Positions 26,330 through 35,183 of a stretch of 64,000 bases of DNA are shown here, one piece after another. The DNA comes from Paenibacillus sp. SZ31. Lineage in GTDB: Bacteria; Bacillota; Bacilli; Paenibacillales; Paenibacillaceae. Position 1 is the first letter of the stretch; every line of letters starts with the position of its first letter. A program made the translations under genes and the position numbers. The DNA is taken from positions 1 through 64,000 of the forward strand of contig NZ_JABBEA010000012.1 of the NCBI RefSeq assembly GCF_012912005.1, read 5' to 3'. The notes beneath the pieces are model-generated. The model was given only the letters and a program-made list of their open reading frames with translations. It was not told the DNA's origin and searched no databases.

Positions 26330-26676
26330 GATGACGGGACCAAGTACTCCGTGCCCACATGACCAGAGAGGAATCCCCAGGCTGTAAGGATTCTCTTGAT
26401 GAGCGGACGAATGACTTCCCCGAGAACAGACGGCGAACACAGCAGACATGATCTGTTGACCAGTAGCCGGCCTGCGCAGGACGTGCGTTACACGTAGAGC
26501 GGAATATCTGCTTGATTACAATGCCCTAGGCAATGTTGAGTCACCAGATATCACCTGAACGGCTAAAGTGTCAGGTTTTCCGGAATGTGGGTGGTACCAC
26601 GGGTGAATGTATATTACACAATCTCTCGTCCCTTTGTTTGCTGTATACACAGCGACAGGGCGAGGGATTTTTTTGT
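26330..26676 (+). ncRNA. T-box leader of hisS-aspS (predicted His specifier)
   Basis: The conserved T-box sequence GTGGGTGGTACCACGGG is at 26587-26603 and a terminator with T7 follows near 26640-26676. In stem I, CAAGTACTCCGT on the 5' side and ACGGCGAACAC on the 3' side form the expected AGTA/GAA internal loop, placing CAC at 26438-26440 as the specifier codon. Uncharged tRNA-His would stabilise the antiterminator and switch on hisS. The specifier is read by hand from motif spacing. Confidence 0.88.
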
Positions 26677-26709
26677 TATATAGAGAAAATCAATGCTGGA
26701 GGGATCATT

Positions 26710-27963
26710 ATGGCTTTTCAAAAACCGACTGGAACGCAGGATTTACTGCCTGGAGTTGTCGAGAAATGGCAGTATGTAGAAGAAAAAGCACGAGATCTAT
26801 GTCGACGGTTTAATTATCGCGAGATTCGTACACCGATCTTCGAACAGACTTCTTTATTTGTACGCGGTGTAGGAGAGACTACCGATATCGTTGAGAAAGA
26901 AATGTATACCTTTGATGACAAAGGCAATCGCAGCATGACGCTTCGTCCAGAGGGAACAGCGGGTGTTGTCCGTGCGTATGTAGAGAACAAAATCTACGGT
27001 GAACCGGATGTGAGCAAGCTCTATTACATCGGTCCGATGTTCCGGTATGAGCGCCCGCAGGCAGGTCGTCAGCGTCAGTTCCACCAGTTTGGTGTAGAAG
27101 CCATCGGTGCGCTGGACCCGGCGATTGATGCGGAAGTAATCGCACTTGGCTACCAGTTGTGTGTAGAACTCGGCTTAAAGGATGTCAAAGTGGAGATCAA
27201 CTCCGTTGGTAACTCAACCAGCCGTGCAGAATACCGCGAGACGTTACTTGGGTTCCTCAGACCGATGAAAGACAGCCTGTGCAAGGACTGTCAGTCCCGT
27301 ATGGAGCGTAATCCGCTGCGTGTGCTTGACTGCAAAGTCGATCAGGACAAATTCGTAGGGGCACCGTCCATACTGGATAGCCTGGATGAAGAGTCTTTGA
27401 ATCACTTCGCCAAGCTGCAGGCTTACCTGGATGATTTCGGAGTAGATTATGCTGTGAACAATCGCTTGGTACGGGGCTTGGACTATTACACGCTGACTGC
27501 TTTTGAATTAAAAGCCCAAGGTATTGGAGCAATTGATACCGTTGGCGGCGGTGGTCGATACAATGGTCTCGTTGGTGATATCGGCGGACCTGATCAGCCG
27601 GGTATCGGCTTCGGTATTGGTCTGGAGCGCATTCAACTGATTCTGGAGCACCAAAATATTGAGGTTACTACGCTGGCTCCACTGGATGTGTACTTTGTTG
27701 CTCTGGGAGAGGCAGCTGATCGTGAAGTGAACCGACTCTTGTTCAAACTTCGTCAGTCTGGACTCTCTGGGGAACGTGATTATCTGGGCCGTAAGATGAA
27801 AGCACAGATGAAATCAGCTGACCGTTTCAAATCCCGCTATACTGCCATCCTTGGTGATGACGAGCTGGAGCGTGGTGAGATTGCCCTCAAGTCGATGAAT
27901 ACGGGTGAGCAACAAACCGTGAAGCTGGATGATCTGGTAGCGGCAATTCGCGAAGGTAAATGA
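26710..27963 (+). CDS. hisS: Histidyl-tRNA synthetase
   Basis: 417 aa class II synthetase. Class motifs and His-specific signatures are present: RPEGTAGVVRAYVEN, FRYERPQAGRQRQFHQFGVE, LVRGLDYYTLTAFEL, and GGGGRYNGLVGDIGG. A C-terminal anticodon-binding domain follows (PLDVYFVALGEAADRE). ATG at 26710 has GGAGGG upstream and gives the normal N-terminus MAFQKPTGTQDLLPG. Controlled by the T-box just upstream; aspS lies 213 bp downstream in the same direction. Confidence 0.98.
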   Translation: MAFQKPTGTQDLLPGVVEKWQYVEEKARDLCRRFNYREIRTPIFEQTSLFVRGVGETTDIVEKEMYTFDDKGNRSMTLRPEGTAGVVRAYVENKIYGEPDVSKLYYIGPMFRYERPQAGRQRQFHQFGVEAIGALDPAIDAEVIALGYQLCVELGLKDVKVEINSVGNSTSRAEYRETLLGFLRPMKDSLCKDCQSRMERNPLRVLDCKVDQDKFVGAPSILDSLDEESLNHFAKLQAYLDDFGVDYAVNNRLVRGLDYYTLTAFELKAQGIGAIDTVGGGGRYNGLVGDIGGPDQPGIGFGIGLERIQLILEHQNIEVTTLAPLDVYFVALGEAADREVNRLLFKLRQSGLSGERDYLGRKMKAQMKSADRFKSRYTAILGDDELERGEIALKSMNTGEQQTVKLDDLVAAIREGK

Positions 27964-28176
27964 GCACGAAGTGTTACATTAAATCTTAAACATTCAAGTA
28001 AAACAATTGATCCGGCAAAATTACTGAGGTTCACCGACGATTCCAATTAAGCGGAAGTTGGCGAGCCAGAGGTAACATGCCTTTTCGAATACATGGTCTA
28101 CACGTAACCGGACTGTTGAAGAGCAGGCACTAACTGCCCATACAGAACGGAAATTCACATAATGAGGAGTTTGGTT

Positions 28177-29955
28177 ATGAAAAGAAGTCATCATTGCGGC
28201 GCATTAACACCCGCACACATCGGTGAAACAGTAACATTAAACGGTTGGATTCAGACCCGTCGTGACTTGGGGGGCGTACTCTTCATCGACCTGCGTGATC
28301 GCAGCGGGATTGTACAAGTTGTCTTTAACCCGGCTTATTCCGGTGAAGCTCTACAAATCGCAGATCGCGTACGTAGCGAGTATGTTATCGCTGTAACGGG
28401 TAAAGTCGTTAAACGTGATGCAGAAACAGTTAACAAAAACCTGCCTACAGGCGAAATTGAAGTTCAAATTACAGAAATTGAAGTGCTGAACGCAGCAAAA
28501 ACACCTCCATTCTTCATTGAAGATGGTGTCGAAGTTGATGAATCCCTTCGTTTGAAATATCGTTACCTGGACCTGCGTCGTCCGGAAATGTTCGAAACAT
28601 TGAAACTGCGTTCCAAAGCATCCAAAGTGTTCCGTGACTACCTGGATGGAGAAGAGTTCGTTGAAGTGGAAACACCAATCCTGACCAAGAGCTCCCCGGA
28701 AGGTGCGCGTGATTATCTCGTACCGAGCCGTGTGCATGAAGGTGAATTCTTCGCCTTGCCACAATCCCCACAAATCTACAAACAATTGCTGATGGTGGGT
28801 GGCGTTGAGCGTTATTATCAGATCGCTCGTTGTTTCCGGGATGAGGATCTGCGTGCAGACCGTCAACCAGAATTCACTCAAGTCGACATCGAGACTTCTT
28901 TCTTGCAACAGGATGACCTGCTGCCAATGATGGAAGAACTGATGGCCAAATTGCTACGTGAAACCAAAGGTATTGAGCTGGAACTACCTTTCCAACGGAT
29001 TACGTATGCAGATGCAATGGGCAAATATGGTTCAGACAAACCAGATCTGCGCTTTGGTATGGAACTGGTTGAAATGAACGATATTGTAGCAAACAGTGGT
29101 GTGAAAGTATTTGCTTCTGTCATCGAAAAAGGTGGAGAAGTCAAAGTATTGAACGCTAAAGGCTGTGGCACATGGAGTCGTAAAGAGATCGATGATCTTG
29201 GACCATTTGCTGCACGTTACGGTGCGAAAGGTCTGGCTTGGATTCAAGTGAAAGACGGCGAGTTCAAAGGGCCAATCGTGAAGTTCTTCACGCCTGAAGA
29301 AATCGAAGCTGTCAAAGAACGTACAGGTGCTGAAGATGGCGACTTGCTGCTCTTCTCCGCAGACACCAAAAAAGTGGTTGCTGACGTTCTGGGCGCATTG
29401 CGTCTGAAAATCGGCCGTCAACTCGGTCTGATTGATGACAGCAAATTCAAATTTGCTTGGGTTGTGGACTTCCCACTCCTCGGATATGATGAAGATGCAA
29501 AACGTTATGTGGCAGAACACCATCCGTTCACTCGTCCAAAAGACGAAGATGTGCATCTATTCGACACTGATCCGGGTGCAATTCGCGCTCAAGCCTATGA
29601 CCTTGTTCTCAATGGTTATGAAGTAGGTGGCGGTTCGATGCGTATCTACAAACGTGATGTTCAAGAGAAAATGTTTGCTGCCCTTGGACTCTCTACAGAA
29701 GTAGCGAATGAGAAATTCGGCTATCTGCTGGAAGCATTCGAATATGGAACTCCACCACATGGTGGTATTGCCTTTGGTCTGGACCGTCTCGTCATGTTGC
29801 TGGCAGGCCGTACGAATCTGCGTGAAACGATTGCCTTCCCGAAAACGGCAAGTGCAACGGATCTGCTCATGAATGCACCTTCCGAAGTGGATGACTCTCA
29901 ATTGGAACAACTTCACATCCGCGTAGCCCGTAAACCGGTAGCGGAAAAGAAATAA
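28177..29955 (+). CDS. aspS: Aspartyl-tRNA synthetase
   Basis: 592 aa. N-terminal OB-fold anticodon-binding domain (VTLNGWIQTRRDLGGVLFIDLRDRSG), class II motif 2 (RCFRDEDLRADRQPEFTQ), a bacterial insertion (GAD) domain, and motif 3 (GIAFGLDRLVMLLAG). ATG at 28177 has TGAGGAG seven bases upstream; the in-frame ATG at 28162 lies before that site. The hisS-aspS-tcdA order matches B. subtilis. The 213-bp hisS-aspS gap contains no second T-box, so read-through from the hisS leader probably drives it. Confidence 0.98.
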   Translation: MKRSHHCGALTPAHIGETVTLNGWIQTRRDLGGVLFIDLRDRSGIVQVVFNPAYSGEALQIADRVRSEYVIAVTGKVVKRDAETVNKNLPTGEIEVQITEIEVLNAAKTPPFFIEDGVEVDESLRLKYRYLDLRRPEMFETLKLRSKASKVFRDYLDGEEFVEVETPILTKSSPEGARDYLVPSRVHEGEFFALPQSPQIYKQLLMVGGVERYYQIARCFRDEDLRADRQPEFTQVDIETSFLQQDDLLPMMEELMAKLLRETKGIELELPFQRITYADAMGKYGSDKPDLRFGMELVEMNDIVANSGVKVFASVIEKGGEVKVLNAKGCGTWSRKEIDDLGPFAARYGAKGLAWIQVKDGEFKGPIVKFFTPEEIEAVKERTGAEDGDLLLFSADTKKVVADVLGALRLKIGRQLGLIDDSKFKFAWVVDFPLLGYDEDAKRYVAEHHPFTRPKDEDVHLFDTDPGAIRAQAYDLVLNGYEVGGGSMRIYKRDVQEKMFAALGLSTEVANEKFGYLLEAFEYGTPPHGGIAFGLDRLVMLLAGRTNLRETIAFPKTASATDLLMNAPSEVDDSQLEQLHIRVARKPVAEKK

Positions 29956-29973
29956 AGGAGGCATCGATTCTCA

Positions 29974-30732
29974 ATGCTCCATCAATTTTCAAGAACAGAA
30001 CTTGCGATCGGACCTGAAGGTCTGGATACGTTGAAGAATAGTACAGTCGCTGTGCTCGGTATTGGCGGCGTAGGTGGTATTGCTGTAGAAGCTCTTGCCC
30101 GTAGCGGCGTTGGGCGCATCATCCTGATTGATAAAGACGTAGTGGACATCACCAACATTAACCGCCAGATTCATGCGCTGACTACGACAGTGGGGCAGAA
30201 GAAAGCGGATCTGATGGTGGAGCGTGTGAAACTGATCAATCCGGAATGTGATGCGATTGCCCTGAATATGTTTTACACGGAAGAGACGTATGAGGAATTG
30301 TTCAAATATGAACTGGATTATGTGCTGGATGCATCCGACACAATTATCTATAAAATCCATCTCATTAAAGAGTGTCTGAAACGTAAAATTCCGATGATTT
30401 CCAGCATGGGTGCGGCGAATAAAATGGACCCGACGAAATTCCAGGTTGCGGATATTTCGAAAACGACCATGGACCCGATTGCCCGTGTTGTGCGTACCAC
30501 ACTTCGCAAAGACGGCATTAAAAAAGGCGTGAAAGTGGTCTTCTCGACTGAAAAGCCGATGAAACCACGCGAGGACGTAACACAGAAAATCGTTCCCGAG
30601 AATGCTCCGGAAATTCGCAAGGCCAAACAGCCACCTGCGAGTAACTCATTCGTGCCTCCGGTAGCTGGACTGATTATGGTCAGTGTTGCCGTTAAGGATT
30701 TGTTAGAAATTGCAGAGAACAAGCAGCAGTAA
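29974..30732 (+). CDS. tcdA: tRNA threonylcarbamoyladenosine dehydratase (TcdA/YrvM)
   Basis: 252 aa E1-like (ThiF/MoeB fold) enzyme. It cyclises t6A37 to ct6A in ANN-decoding tRNAs using ATP. The nucleotide-binding loop LGIGGVGGIAVEALARSG and the following DKDVVDITNINRQIHA are conserved, as is SMGAANKMDPTKFQV. AAAGGAGG lies upstream, 18 bases after aspS, so it belongs to the hisS-aspS operon. A terminator follows. Confidence 0.93.
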   Translation: MLHQFSRTELAIGPEGLDTLKNSTVAVLGIGGVGGIAVEALARSGVGRIILIDKDVVDITNINRQIHALTTTVGQKKADLMVERVKLINPECDAIALNMFYTEETYEELFKYELDYVLDASDTIIYKIHLIKECLKRKIPMISSMGAANKMDPTKFQVADISKTTMDPIARVVRTTLRKDGIKKGVKVVFSTEKPMKPREDVTQKIVPENAPEIRKAKQPPASNSFVPPVAGLIMVSVAVKDLLEIAENKQQ

Positions 30733-30746
30733 CATGCTGCTAACAG

Positions 30747-30785
30747 AAAAAGCGTGGATGCCGATGAGGCATCTGCGCTTTTTTG
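30747..30785 (+). terminator. Terminator of the hisS-aspS-tcdA operon
   Basis: AAAAAGCG and GGATGCC pair with GGCATCT and CGCTTTTTT around loop GATGA, then T6. Confidence 0.92.
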
Positions 30786-30988
30786 TGTAGGTCATACGTC
30801 GAAAGACGGAGCAACGGGACGTCAATCGTCTATGATAGCCGAACTGCATCTCTAGATAAATGTCAGAGTTACGTCATGTACTTCAAAGTCAAAACCGTGT
30901 ATGATATTCACTGCTGCGCGAAATGATGATACATACATAATGAATTTGCGGCCATATAAGTTGAATAAGATTTACACAAGAACGAAGA

Positions 30989-31099
30989 GGACAGAAGAAA
31001 CCTGAAGAAGCAGAGCGTTCGCCTTTATCACCGGATTCGTACATTTAAAAAATTTAAACAAAATCTGGGGATAACAGCGATCGGAAAGTTGTTCTGTCC
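30989..31099 (+). repeat. Long imperfect hairpin (111 nt), possible dispersed element or structured RNA
   Basis: Outer arms GGACAGAA (30989-30996) and TTCTGTCC (31092-31099) pair perfectly. Middle arms GCGTTCGC (31015-31022) and GCGATCG (31077-31083) pair with one mismatch. Inner arms TTATCACCGGATT (31025-31037) and AATCTGGGGATAA (31062-31074) pair with G-U pairs and one mismatch. The apex is A/T-rich. No ribosome site or frame runs through it. The whole resembles short palindromic elements I associate with Paenibacillus intergenic regions, but I cannot confirm that here. Confidence 0.6.
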
Positions 31100-31163
31100 A
31101 CGTAGTGGTGGAGTGTAAATACTCAGTTATTCAGCCTATATAGAGAGAGGGGAATAGAACGAA

Positions 31164-32462
31164 ATGAAACACGGATGGATGACCAGACGGCTTGGCATGG
31201 AGCCAGGAGACCAGTGGAAGAAGGAAGTCGTGGCGGGAGCCATTTCCTATTTTGCCGTGGTCTATATCGTTATGGTCAATGCTACAATTCTTTCCGATGC
31301 CGGGATGCCCTTGCAGGCGGCTATGGTTGGAACCCTGCTGACGTCCATTGCAGGCTGTTTGCTCATGGCATTTGGCGGAAAATCACCGATTATCGTAGTA
31401 CCCGGAATGGGGATTAATGCATTTTTTACGTATACACTCGTACATTCCATGAAATTAAGCTGGCAAGAAGCATTGGCCGTTGTAACCGTTACAGGTATAC
31501 TGTTTGCCATTGTTGCATTTACGTCATTATACAAAATGATTAGCGAAGCAATTCCGAAAAATTTGCAGCATGGCATTACGGTCGGGATTGGTTTGTTTCT
31601 GACATTTATCGGTTTACAAAAAAGTGGAATCGTCATCGCACATCAGACCACGTTTGTCGCGATTGGGCATTTCAATGATCCGAATGTCATTACAGCCTGC
31701 GTTACGCTGGTGCTTGCCTTGATTTTATTTATACGAAATGTACAGGGGGGACTTCTGATCAGTATTCTGGTCGGGACAGGCCTTGCCTATGTACTTGGAG
31801 CAGTGAACCCGGGTGAATCCGTATCAGCGATGGATGCGCTGCGTCAATACGGCGGTTTGTTTGGCGAATTGTCTTTGATGAAGTTGGCTGATGTCGCGTT
31901 CTGGATCGCGGTATTTTTGCTACTGCTAATTGTAGTGTTCGAAAATATCGGATTAATTACCGCTCAGACACAGATGATTGGTCGTCCAGAGCGGTTCAAA
32001 GGAAGTTTGCGCGCACTATCCATTAGTACCGTGTTGGCAGGCATATTCGGAAGCAGTCCTCCAGTTGCTGCAGCAGAGACTACAGCCGGAATTGCGGCAG
32101 GCGGTCGCACAGGTTTGACTCCGCTCGTTACAGCCGTGTTATTCGGGGCTACTTTTTTCTTCATCCCGCTGCTCGGTTACATTCCGGACAGTGCGATTGC
32201 TCCCATTTTGATCATTATTGGTGGTCTGATGGTACAAGGTGTGAAAGATATGGATTTTGGTGACTTCACAGAGGCATTCCCAGCATTTCTGATCATGGTC
32301 ATGATTCCATTTACATATAGCATCGTGGACGGTATGGCGTTTGGATTTATTGCCTATCCATTAGCGAAGCTGGCAGCAGGTCAAGGTAAACAGGTGCCTG
32401 TGGTCATGTATGGCATTTCCATCCTCTTTTTAGCCAACTTTGTGTTGCATGGAGTTTTGTAA
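31164..32462 (+). CDS. NCS2 purine permease (AzgA/PbuG-like)
   Basis: 432 aa, about 12-14 membrane segments. The AzgA-like subgroup is indicated by the N-terminus EVVAGAISYFAVVYIVMVNATILSDAGMP, by GMGINAFFTY, by FENIGLI and by PPVAAAETTAGIAAGGRTGLT. Such proteins import hypoxanthine, guanine or adenine with protons. Substrate within purines is not resolved by sequence reading. AGAGAGGGG lies upstream of the ATG. An ABC exporter follows after 73 bp. Confidence 0.88.
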   Translation: MKHGWMTRRLGMEPGDQWKKEVVAGAISYFAVVYIVMVNATILSDAGMPLQAAMVGTLLTSIAGCLLMAFGGKSPIIVVPGMGINAFFTYTLVHSMKLSWQEALAVVTVTGILFAIVAFTSLYKMISEAIPKNLQHGITVGIGLFLTFIGLQKSGIVIAHQTTFVAIGHFNDPNVITACVTLVLALILFIRNVQGGLLISILVGTGLAYVLGAVNPGESVSAMDALRQYGGLFGELSLMKLADVAFWIAVFLLLLIVVFENIGLITAQTQMIGRPERFKGSLRALSISTVLAGIFGSSPPVAAAETTAGIAAGGRTGLTPLVTAVLFGATFFFIPLLGYIPDSAIAPILIIIGGLMVQGVKDMDFGDFTEAFPAFLIMVMIPFTYSIVDGMAFGFIAYPLAKLAAGQGKQVPVVMYGISILFLANFVLHGVL

Positions 32463-32535
32463 TAACAAAAGGCAACGTCATGTAAGTTCATACGTATGAT
32501 CTCTGGTGAGCAGATGGAGAACGGGAGGAACGGGA

Positions 32536-34335
32536 ATGGAAGAGCAGCAACAAGCAGGGCAGAATGAACCGAAGGTAGGAAAAAAGGGATTTAAGGATTT
32601 CGTCAAGCTTATCGCCTCCACGAACCCGCCAAAACTGATCTTGATTCTGGCCCTCATCTTAACCCTGATTCAAACTACAGCCGGACTGATCGTGCCATTG
32701 ATGACCAAAGGTCTGATTGATGGATTAACCACTTCGGCATTGAACAAATCTGTTATTTTGTTATTGCTTGGGGCATTTGTGATTCAGGCGATTGCCTCGG
32801 GTATTAGCATTTATATGTTAAATTACGCCGGACAACGCGTCGTCGCAACACTTCGCACCAAGCTGTGGAACAAGGTATTGTCGCTACGAATGCCGTATTT
32901 CGACCGCAATCGTACAGGCGATACGATGAGCCGGATTACGAATGATACAAGCCAGATCATGACGTTGATCGCAGATTATCTGGTTTCCTTTGTGTCCAAC
33001 ATCGTCGCTGTTGTGGGTGGCGTGGTATTACTTTTTTACTTGGATTGGGTGATGTCGCTCATTATTCTGAGTCTGGTGCCACTTACGCTGTTGATTCTAT
33101 TGCCGGTCGGTAAGAAAATGTACAAGATCTCCAAGAAACAACAGGATGAGATGGCAGGTCTTACGTCCGTGCTCAGTCAGGTTATTGGTGAGATCCGCTT
33201 GGTCAAAGCCTATGGCACGGAGAAACAGGAAGTGGAAGCAGGGGATTCCCGGATTCGTAAAATGTTCGCTTTTGGCTTGCAGGAAGCGCGCATTCTTGCT
33301 CTGATCGGTCCTTTGTTTACATTTGTCATGACTGCCGTTCTAGTAGTTATTCTGGGTGTGGGGGGAATGCGCGTAGCGTCTGGACTGTTGTCGCCTGGTG
33401 AACTGGTTGCGTTCATTTTACTGTTGTTCCAGGTCATTATGCCAATGGGACAATTCACGACGTTATACTCTCGTTTGCAAAAAGTCGTAGGTGCAACGGA
33501 GCGCATACAAGCGATCCTTGCCGATGAGGAAGAGCCACATGACAGCACTAAGGTAGCGCCAAAAGGAAATGAGACGATTGCATTCCATGATGTACATTTT
33601 TCCTATGTTACAGGTGAGGAAGTGTTGCACGGAATCAATTTGACGGTACCTACACAAAAAGTGACAGCTATTGTCGGTCCAAGCGGTAGCGGCAAATCAA
33701 CACTGTTCTCTTTGATGGAGCAGTTCTATATGCCCGATTCAGGCCATATTTCGTATGGAGGACAAGCGATAACCGATTATTCTTTGGCCTCCTGGCGTAG
33801 CAAAATCGGGTATGTATCTCAGGAAAGTCCGCTTATGGCGGGTTCAATCCGAGATAATATGACCTACGGATTGAACCGTGAGGTCACGATGGATGAGATC
33901 CGGCGAGCTGCTGAGATGGCCTATTCTGCCGATTTCATCGACAAGCTGCCACAGGGATATGACACGGAAGTGGGCGAGAGAGGAATCAAGTTATCCGGGG
34001 GCCAACGTCAACGGATTGCTATTGCTCGTGCCTTACTGCGCAGTCCAGATATTCTCATGTTGGATGAAGCGACATCCAGTCTGGACAGTACCTCGGAGTA
34101 TGAAGTACAACAGGCTTTGTCCAACCTGATGGAAGGAAGAACTACGATCGTGATCGCGCACCGATTGTCCACAGTGGTGGATTCCGATCAGATTGTTGTA
34201 TTGGAGCATGGACATGTTACCGGAACAGGAACTCATACGGAATTAATTAGCAATCATCCGGTATACCGTGAATTAGCGCAGAAACAGTTTGTGGCACAGG
34301 AAGTAAATGCAGCTACAGTACAAAACGAAGAATAA
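32536..34335 (+). CDS. ABC transporter, fused membrane and ATPase domains (BmrA-like)
   Basis: 599 aa half-transporter that would work as a dimer. Six membrane helices lie in residues 30-310 (from LILILALILTLIQTTAGLIVPLM to MAVLVVILGVGGM region) and the ATPase domain has Walker A GPSGSGKST, signature LSGGQRQR, Walker B ILMLDEATSSLDS and the switch histidine in IAHRLS. The pattern matches BmrA/YvcC multidrug exporters of Bacilli. ATG at 32536 has GGGAGG seven bases upstream; an earlier GTG at 32506 has no good site. A TetR gene follows; whether it controls this exporter is not shown by any operator here. Confidence 0.9.
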   Translation: MEEQQQAGQNEPKVGKKGFKDFVKLIASTNPPKLILILALILTLIQTTAGLIVPLMTKGLIDGLTTSALNKSVILLLLGAFVIQAIASGISIYMLNYAGQRVVATLRTKLWNKVLSLRMPYFDRNRTGDTMSRITNDTSQIMTLIADYLVSFVSNIVAVVGGVVLLFYLDWVMSLIILSLVPLTLLILLPVGKKMYKISKKQQDEMAGLTSVLSQVIGEIRLVKAYGTEKQEVEAGDSRIRKMFAFGLQEARILALIGPLFTFVMTAVLVVILGVGGMRVASGLLSPGELVAFILLLFQVIMPMGQFTTLYSRLQKVVGATERIQAILADEEEPHDSTKVAPKGNETIAFHDVHFSYVTGEEVLHGINLTVPTQKVTAIVGPSGSGKSTLFSLMEQFYMPDSGHISYGGQAITDYSLASWRSKIGYVSQESPLMAGSIRDNMTYGLNREVTMDEIRRAAEMAYSADFIDKLPQGYDTEVGERGIKLSGGQRQRIAIARALLRSPDILMLDEATSSLDSTSEYEVQQALSNLMEGRTTIVIAHRLSTVVDSDQIVVLEHGHVTGTGTHTELISNHPVYRELAQKQFVAQEVNAATVQNEE

Positions 34336-34349
34336 TTCTCATTAATGCA

Positions 34350-34400
34350 GGGTCTCCGTTATACCCATGAGGTATTTCAACGGAGATCCTTTTTCTTTTT
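34350..34400 (+). terminator. Terminator after the ABC exporter gene
   Basis: GGTCTCCGTT pairs with AACGGAGATCC, inner ATACC/GGTAT around CATGA, followed by a T-rich run. Confidence 0.85.
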
Positions 34401-34415
34401 CTTAAATTCCTCATA

Positions 34416-34444
34416 TTTACAGTAAGACCAACATACTCTATATT
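34416..34444 (+). promoter_or_regulatory. Promoter of the TetR gene
   Basis: TTTACA, 17 bases, TATATT. The predicted start is around 34451, inside the operator palindrome. Confidence 0.55.
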
Positions 34445-34448
34445 ATAG

Positions 34449-34465
34449 ATACCGACCGTTGGTAT
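34449..34465. promoter_or_regulatory. TetR-type operator palindrome
   Basis: ATACCGACCGTTGGTAT is a 17-bp palindrome with a single non-Watson-Crick pair. It covers the predicted transcription start and ends four bases before the AAGGAGG site, as expected for autorepression. Confidence 0.75.
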
Positions 34466-34481
34466 GTATAAGGAGGGACTT

Positions 34482-35147
34482 ATGGCCAGAAATAAATACC
34501 CTGAGCAGACACTGGACCTGATTCTGGCAGTCTCAACTCAAATGTTTACTGAAAAGGGATATGAAAAGACCAGTATTCAAGACATTATAGATGCATTAGG
34601 TATGTCCAAAGGTGCAATATATCATCACTTCAAGTCTAAGGAGGATATTCTCAGTGCAGTGATGGAGAAGGAGCTTGGGCGGGCAGAAGATATGTTTATG
34701 GAACTCATCCAGAACACGCATGCTCCGAATGCCAGACAGAAGCTCATCAGTATTTTGGAAAATATTATCGTTGATCCTGGAATCCAATCCAACTCAATAG
34801 ATCAGGTTCTAAGCACTCAGATCAAGAATCCACAGTTTGTACTTGGTGGAATCAGGAAGGGTGTTCTAAAAGACGCACGAATTATTGCCAATATCATGGA
34901 GCAAGGCAAGAGTGATGGATCGATCTCTGTCGAATATCCGCTGGAGTGCGCTGAAATCTTCATGCTGCTCGTTAATATCTGGATCAACCCTCTTCTTTTT
35001 GGACGAGATCAGGCACAGACATTGGAAAGACTCAAGTTTCTACAGCACATGATGAAGCTTTTGGGAGCGGATATCGTAAGTGAACAGCTCATTCAGCGAA
35101 TTACGAATCGGCATGCCAGCACGGGAGGCTATGCGGAGGCGGAATAA
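34482..35147 (+). CDS. TetR/AcrR family transcriptional regulator
   Basis: 221 aa. The N-terminal helix-turn-helix reads TSIQDIIDALGMSKGAIYHHFKSKEDI, typical of TetR proteins. The C-terminal ligand domain is divergent (residues 60-221), so the inducer is unknown. ATG at 34482 has AAGGAGG five bases upstream. A palindromic operator overlies its promoter, so it probably represses itself and the two genes that follow in the same direction. Regulation of the upstream ABC exporter is possible but a terminator separates them. Confidence 0.92.
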   Translation: MARNKYPEQTLDLILAVSTQMFTEKGYEKTSIQDIIDALGMSKGAIYHHFKSKEDILSAVMEKELGRAEDMFMELIQNTHAPNARQKLISILENIIVDPGIQSNSIDQVLSTQIKNPQFVLGGIRKGVLKDARIIANIMEQGKSDGSISVEYPLECAEIFMLLVNIWINPLLFGRDQAQTLERLKFLQHMMKLLGADIVSEQLIQRITNRHASTGGYAEAE

Positions 35148-35183
35148 ACATACACCTGATGGTTTGAAATGGAGAGGGAAAAG

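Larger units (their letters stand above)
30733..31163. other. Intergenic region tcdA to purine permease
   Basis: This 431-bp gap holds the terminator at 30747, the 111-nt hairpin at 30989 and the AT-rich upstream region of the permease gene. I looked for a purine riboswitch and found none of its core motifs. Confidence 0.6.

Noticed and set aside
27964..28176. Second T-box before aspS
   Set aside because: No GGGTGGTACC-type sequence and no terminator in the gap.
30800..31163. Purine riboswitch before the AzgA-like permease
   Set aside because: The core loop motifs of the purine aptamer are not found; only a long hairpin is present.
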